This document shows positions 5,980 through 9,254 of a DNA stretch of 9,254 nt, one piece after another (within the stretch, counting starts at the first letter, position 1; each line of letters begins with the position of its first letter). This stretch comes from Clostridia bacterium. GTDB taxonomy: Bacteria > Bacillota_A > Clostridia > Christensenellales > Aristaeellaceae. The notes under the pieces are model-generated. The model searched no databases. It was not told the DNA's origin and was given only the letters and a program-made list of their open reading frames with translations. The translations under genes were made by a program, and so were the position numbers. Where the stretch lies: assembly GCA_017530275.1 (NCBI GenBank), contig JAFXMP010000146.1, forward strand, positions 1-9,254, in the 5' to 3' direction.

Positions 5980-8157
5980 CTACTCATTCGTCACCAATTC
6001 CGCGTACGCGCCGCCTTTGGCATACAGTTCTTCATGCGTGCCGCGCTCTACGATCCTGCCCTTGTCCATCACGATGATCTCATCGCAGCCGCGGATGGTG
6101 GAAAGGCGATGGGCGATGATGATGCAGGTGATGCCCCGGGCGTTGATGGAACGGATCACCTCGTGCTCCGTTCTTGCGTCCAGGGCGGAGGTGGCTTCGT
6201 CCATGATGCAGATGGTGGGATCCTGGGACAGAGCGCGGGCGATCTCCAGCCGCTGGCGCTGGCCGCCGGACAAATCGCGTCCGCCATCCAGGAGCTTATG
6301 CGAAAAGCCGCCGTCGCGGGTGACGATATCATCGTAAATACCGGCGTCACGCGCCGCCAGCGTCACCTCAAAATCCTCGATGGAATCATCCCACATTTTT
6401 ATATTCTGCGCAATCGTGTCCTCAAACAGCGTAATGTCCTGGTCGATGACGCTGACGGAGCCCGTGAATACATTGCGGTCGATTTCCTCCAGCGGAATGC
6501 CGTCAAAGGTGATCGTGCCGCTCCAGGGATGATTGAGCCCGGAAATCAGCTTGGCCAGGGTGGATTTTCCGCACCCCGTCCGGCCCACAAAAGCGATTTT
6601 CTGGCCGGGCTTCACCGTCATGGAAAAATCAGCGATCAGCGGTTTCCCCAGCCGGGAATACCCGAACGTGACGTTTTTAAGTTCGATCTGGCCGGAAAGC
6701 TTCCGGTATTCCTCTTTTTTCTCCCGCGGGGAGAAAGAGGCGTCTTCCGGATAGCTCATCACGTCGTCGACGCGTTCCATCTGCGTGATCATTTCCTGCA
6801 TGGATTGGCCGGCGCTGATCAAGTCGGATGCAGGCTGCATAAAGGAAGCCAGGAAGCCCTGGAACGCCATGACCATACCGATGGTAAACCTGTTTTCTAT
6901 CACCAGTATCACGCCAAGCCCCAGGACAGCCAGGTTCGCCACGGCCGTGATGGCCATGGGCAGCGAACCCAGGAACAGGTTCAGCCGGGTATACTTTACG
7001 GATTGCGTGTTCACGCTGGCCTGATAGCCGGCCCAGCGGCCGAAGAAGCCGTTTTCCGCGCCGCTGGATTTAATGGTTTCGATCATGCTGATCCCCGACA
7101 TGGTGGCGGAGGAGAGATTGGCGGCGTCCCGCTGCTGGACGCGGGTGATGTTCACCCGCTTTGCCGTAACGATGGAGGACACCGCCAGGTTCAGCAGGAT
7201 CGCGCCGATGCCGATGAGCGAAAGAAGCACGCTGTAATGGACCATGACGATGAGATAGAATACCATCATCATCGCCTGGATCGCCAACGGCGCAAAGGTA
7301 TCCACCAGCGTTGAGGCAATGGAAGCGTTGGTCGTTTGGCGATCCGCGATATCAGCCGACAGGCGCTGGTTGAAAAACTGCATCGGAAGCCGCAGCACTT
7401 TCCACAGGTAGGAGGCGCTGCCGTAAGCGGACATTTTGCCCTCGATCCGCAGGGAGTAAACGGCGGAAATCCAGCTGACCACCACGCTCAGCACGATCAA
7501 AAGCGAGAACAGGAGCAGGAAGGGCGTGAGCCATTCGGGGTTTTCGCCGGTCAGCAGACGATCCAGGAACGTACGGGAGAACGCCGGCTGAATGAGGCCG
7601 ATCAGCGAAGCAATCGTGGTGGTGAGCACCACGAACACGACGGCGGCGCCGGTTCCTTTCAGCTGTTCTTTTGCATAGGAGAAAACGGACTTGGGTTTCC
7701 CGGAGGGCTCGAAGGAATCTCCGGGCTCAAAACAAATGCAGACGCCCGTAAATTCCTTGTCAAACTCTTCCCATTCCACGATCACCCGTCCGCGGGCGGG
7801 ATCGTTGATCACGGCGCGCCTGCCCTTAAACCCGCAGAGCACCACAAAATGGTTAAAGCCCCAATGAATGATGCAGGGAAAGGGGCCTTCCTCCATCAGC
7901 GTTTCCGGCTCGATCCGCCAGGCGCTTGCCTTCATGCCGTAGCTCCGGGCGGCCAGCATGATATTTTTCGCGTTGGCGCCGTTCATGGATACGCCGCAGT
8001 CCACGCGGGCCTGCTCCAGCGGGATCCACTTGCGATAGTAATGCAGGATCATGGTCAGCGACGCGGCTCCGCACTCCAGCGACTCCATCTGCATGACCAT
8101 CGGGACGCGCACGGAGCCTTTGGTCACCGGTTTTGGCACTTTTGCCTGCTTGAACAT
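5980..8157 (-). CDS. NHLM-type C39 peptidase-containing ABC exporter
   Basis: A 725-residue bifunctional exporter that removes a leader peptide and pumps the product across the membrane. The N-terminal C39 cysteine protease domain (1-~140) has Cys29 in MQMESLECGAASL, His103 in HWGFNHFVVL and Asp119 in NDPARGR, so the catalytic triad is complete; this exact context matches the NHLM peptidase/ATPase family. The membrane domain spans ~165-440. The ATPase domain has Walker A GRTGCGKST (~523), signature LSGGQRQ (~627), Walker B CIMDEAT (~648) and IIAHR. The ATG at 8157 follows AGGGGGTGG and lies 12 bases after the adaptor gene, so the three export genes form one operon. Peptidases of this family normally cut after GG or GA, a site not seen in the small protein encoded downstream. 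Confidence 0.94.
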   Translation of the reverse strand: MFKQAKVPKPVTKGSVRVPMVMQMESLECGAASLTMILHYYRKWIPLEQARVDCGVSMNGANAKNIMLAARSYGMKASAWRIEPETLMEEGPFPCIIHWGFNHFVVLCGFKGRRAVINDPARGRVIVEWEEFDKEFTGVCICFEPGDSFEPSGKPKSVFSYAKEQLKGTGAAVVFVVLTTTIASLIGLIQPAFSRTFLDRLLTGENPEWLTPFLLLFSLLIVLSVVVSWISAVYSLRIEGKMSAYGSASYLWKVLRLPMQFFNQRLSADIADRQTTNASIASTLVDTFAPLAIQAMMMVFYLIVMVHYSVLLSLIGIGAILLNLAVSSIVTAKRVNITRVQQRDAANLSSATMSGISMIETIKSSGAENGFFGRWAGYQASVNTQSVKYTRLNLFLGSLPMAITAVANLAVLGLGVILVIENRFTIGMVMAFQGFLASFMQPASDLISAGQSMQEMITQMERVDDVMSYPEDASFSPREKKEEYRKLSGQIELKNVTFGYSRLGKPLIADFSMTVKPGQKIAFVGRTGCGKSTLAKLISGLNHPWSGTITFDGIPLEEIDRNVFTGSVSVIDQDITLFEDTIAQNIKMWDDSIEDFEVTLAARDAGIYDDIVTRDGGFSHKLLDGGRDLSGGQRQRLEIARALSQDPTICIMDEATSALDARTEHEVIRSINARGITCIIIAHRLSTIRGCDEIIVMDKGRIVERGTHEELYAKGGAYAELVTNE

Positions 8158-8169
8158 ATGCCCACCCCC

Positions 8170-8661
8170 TCACTGCAGCAGAAGCGAGATGGGCTTTAGA
8201 TCTTCCGTGACCACTTCGCCGGTATAGACGCCTTCGGGAAGATCGATGATCACCGGCACTTCCACCACCAGATCGCCCATGCGCAGATCCCCGCTGAGCA
8301 GCACGCGGGGCGGCGTTTCCTCAGAAACGATGTTTACGTTGTATTCATCGGTTATCTTCAGCGGATAATCGGCGCCTTCCACATGGACGATGCCTTTGTC
8401 CAGCACCTTGTCGGCGATGTCATAGCTCACGTAGCATATGCTTTTTTCCGGGCTGACGGATACGGCACATTTCGCGGTGGTGCGGATGTGGCCGAAAATC
8501 CCCCATAAGATGCCGCCCGCAAGCAGGGCGATGACCGCGGCCATCACGAGCCAGATCCCGGGGGAGGTGACGCGGAGATAATCGTTCAGCGACTCGGGCG
8601 AATCCACGGCCTCCAGGCTCTTTTCACGGAACAGCTGTACTTTCGGTTTTTCCTCAGACAT
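8170..8661 (-). CDS. Short HlyD/NHLM-like membrane adaptor
   Basis: A 163-residue bitopic membrane protein. The N-terminus (VQLFREKSLEAVDSPESLND, YLRVTSP) matches the start of NHLM secretion proteins, followed by one membrane helix at ~36-57 (WLVMAAVIALLAGGILWGIF) and a beta-rich outside domain. Family members that I know are about 400 residues, with a long coiled-coil hairpin between beta segments. Here the chain passes from the post-membrane GHIRTTAKCAVSV segment almost directly to the closing beta region (GVYTGEVVTEDLKPISLL), with no coiled coil. It is intact, with start at 8661, a GAGAGGAG site 7-8 bases upstream, and normal coding character, so it is a mini-adaptor and not debris. In a single-membrane cell it may only scaffold the exporter pair. 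Confidence 0.8.
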   Translation of the reverse strand: MSEEKPKVQLFREKSLEAVDSPESLNDYLRVTSPGIWLVMAAVIALLAGGILWGIFGHIRTTAKCAVSVSPEKSICYVSYDIADKVLDKGIVHVEGADYPLKITDEYNVNIVSEETPPRVLLSGDLRMGDLVVEVPVIIDLPEGVYTGEVVTEDLKPISLLLQ

Positions 8662-9007
8662 ATCAAAGCGCTCCTCTCATTTGTTGCGAAAATACCGTAT
8701 GCTCTGTTTTGAACGGACAGGGGAGAAGAAAAGCCCGTTTCGCTGCCTGCCTTGCCCTGTTTTCCCGCGGCGCGCGTCCAAAGCATGTTCTTTCCCGATG
8801 CGTCCGGATGATGCGAATGCCTTTCTGAATCATCGTTTTTTGGGCCGATACGTCCGTCCGCATTCGACGAAGGGAGCGGAGGACGTCTCTTCGATGCCCA
8901 AATTATATGCGTCCATCATTTTAACACATTTTTGTCCCAGATACCACCCTTTTCAAATTAATATGAAAAAATATATCGCAAATTTACTTTTTTTGGTTAA
9001 GAATAAT

Positions 9008-9036
9008 TTGACATCCCAAATTATATCGCGTATAAT
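9008..9036 (+). promoter_or_regulatory. Perfect-consensus plus-strand promoter
   Basis: TTGACA (9008-9013), a 17-base spacer, then TATAAT (9031-9036): an exact sigma-A consensus, divergent from the export operon. The predicted start is about 9043, only ~25 bases before a strong hairpin. Confidence 0.8.
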
Positions 9037-9042
9037 CACGAC

Positions 9043-9110
9043 TTTGACAGTCAGAAGAGGCAAAAAGTCCCTGAAACGCTGGAAAATCAAGCGTCTCAGG
9101 GGCTTTATTT
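9043..9110 (+). ncRNA. Candidate short RNA of about 68 bases
   Basis: A transcript starting from the consensus plus-strand promoter would run into the terminator-like hairpin after about 68 bases. It contains no reading frame of note and does not match an RNA family I recognise. The alternative is a 5' leader with an attenuator for a rightward gene. Confidence 0.3.
9065..9110. terminator. Near-palindromic hairpin, terminator-like on both strands
   Basis: On the plus strand, AAAGTCCCTGAAACGCT pairs with AGCGTCTCAGGGGCTTT around the loop GGAAAATCA, with one A-C mismatch and one G-U pair, and is followed by ATTT. On the minus strand the same stem is followed by TTTTT inside ACTTTTTGCC. It may terminate a short plus-strand RNA, attenuate a rightward gene, or end a leftward gene outside the window. 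Confidence 0.7.
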
Positions 9111-9122
9111 GGAAGAAAGAAA

Positions 9123-9254
9123 GTGCACAATGTTGAGGAAGAGGAGCAGGATTTCAAAATTTTTTTCATCGCCTTATCAGTTGTAATCTGGGCATCTATC
9201 GAAAGGGAAAACGCAGTCTGCAAGGCGGACATGAGAGGGGACGAAGAAAAGGCA
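9123..9254 (+). CDS. Possible start of a rightward gene, cut by the window edge
   Basis: From GTG at 9123 a frame stays open for 44 codons to the end of the window. It begins VHNVEEEEQDFKIFF and continues with the hydrophobic segment FFIALSVVIWASI, which could be a membrane helix after an acidic start. GGAAG lies about 8 bases upstream, and a consensus promoter and attenuator-like hairpin precede it. I do not recognise the protein, and a frame this short is often chance. Confidence 0.25.
   Translation, partial: MHNVEEEEQDFKIFFIALSVVIWASIERENAVCKADMRGDEEKA

Larger units (their letters stand above)
8662..9254. other. Intergenic region upstream of the export operon
   Basis: There is no convincing complete gene in these 593 bases. 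Nearest the adaptor gene is its ribosome binding site. A TATAAT on the minus strand (8902-8907) is a possible -10 for the export operon but has no good -35. The part from about 8920 to 9040 is AT-rich, unlike the coding DNA, and carries the plus-strand promoter. Long arginine- or serine-rich reading frames on both strands here lack start signals and look like chance. Confidence 0.6.

Noticed and set aside
5323..7314. Plus-strand open frame of 663 codons antisense to the two exporter genes.
   Set aside because: It spans the junction of two clearly coding minus-strand genes, is rich in His, Gly, Arg and Gln as antisense frames of GC-rich genes are, and shows no domain. It is a shadow.
8663..8863. 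Minus-strand basic 66-codon frame ending just before the adaptor start codon.
   Set aside because: Arg-rich out-of-frame-type composition, no ribosome binding site. The overlap with the adaptor's ribosome binding region is probably chance.
8984..9232. Minus-strand 82-codon frame at the right edge.
   Set aside because: It runs straight through the strong hairpin, is Ser-rich without a recognisable fold, and has no ribosome binding site.
1..9254. CRISPR arrays, insertion sequences, transposases or phage genes.
   Set aside because: No regularly spaced repeats, no transposase- or integrase-like frame and no terminal inverted repeats were seen on either strand.

Overview
The window is a leftward (minus-strand) gene block from a bacterium that is most likely a fairly GC-rich member of the Clostridia (Firmicutes). 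Three things point that way: consensus sigma-A promoters, strong AGGAGG-type ribosome binding sites, and a PqqD / HPr-kinase-like / short-peptide grouping that I associate with Clostridia. I cannot name a species.

In transcription order (right to left) there are two functional modules. The export module (about 8661 to 3760) encodes a very short HlyD/NHLM-type membrane adaptor, an ABC exporter with an N-terminal C39 bacteriocin-processing peptidase, and a second NHLM-type ABC exporter with a soluble N-terminal extension. The maturation module (about 3629 to 910) encodes a radical SAM/SPASM peptide maturase, a four-cysteine 65-residue small protein that overlaps the maturase by 4 bases and is the best precursor candidate, a PqqD-type peptide chaperone, and an HPr-kinase/PEPCK-like P-loop protein. 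A near-consensus promoter (TTGACA-18-TATAAT) with an overlapping 21-bp-spaced dyad sits between the modules, so the maturation genes probably have their own control. Together the modules read as a RiPP (ribosomally made, post-translationally modified peptide) cluster: make the peptide, modify it with the radical SAM enzyme aided by PqqD, perhaps phosphorylate it, then cleave the leader and export it through the NHLM-like machinery. The product class is not one I can name.

The left flank is ordinary chromosome: a LUD-domain protein, then a tRNA-Leu(CAA) with its own promoter and a rho-independent terminator. The right flank (8662-9254) has no convincing complete gene. It holds the ribosome binding site and presumed promoter of the export operon, plus a perfect-consensus plus-strand promoter that leads into a strong near-palindromic hairpin (short RNA, leader or bidirectional terminator) and a short plus-strand reading frame cut by the window edge.
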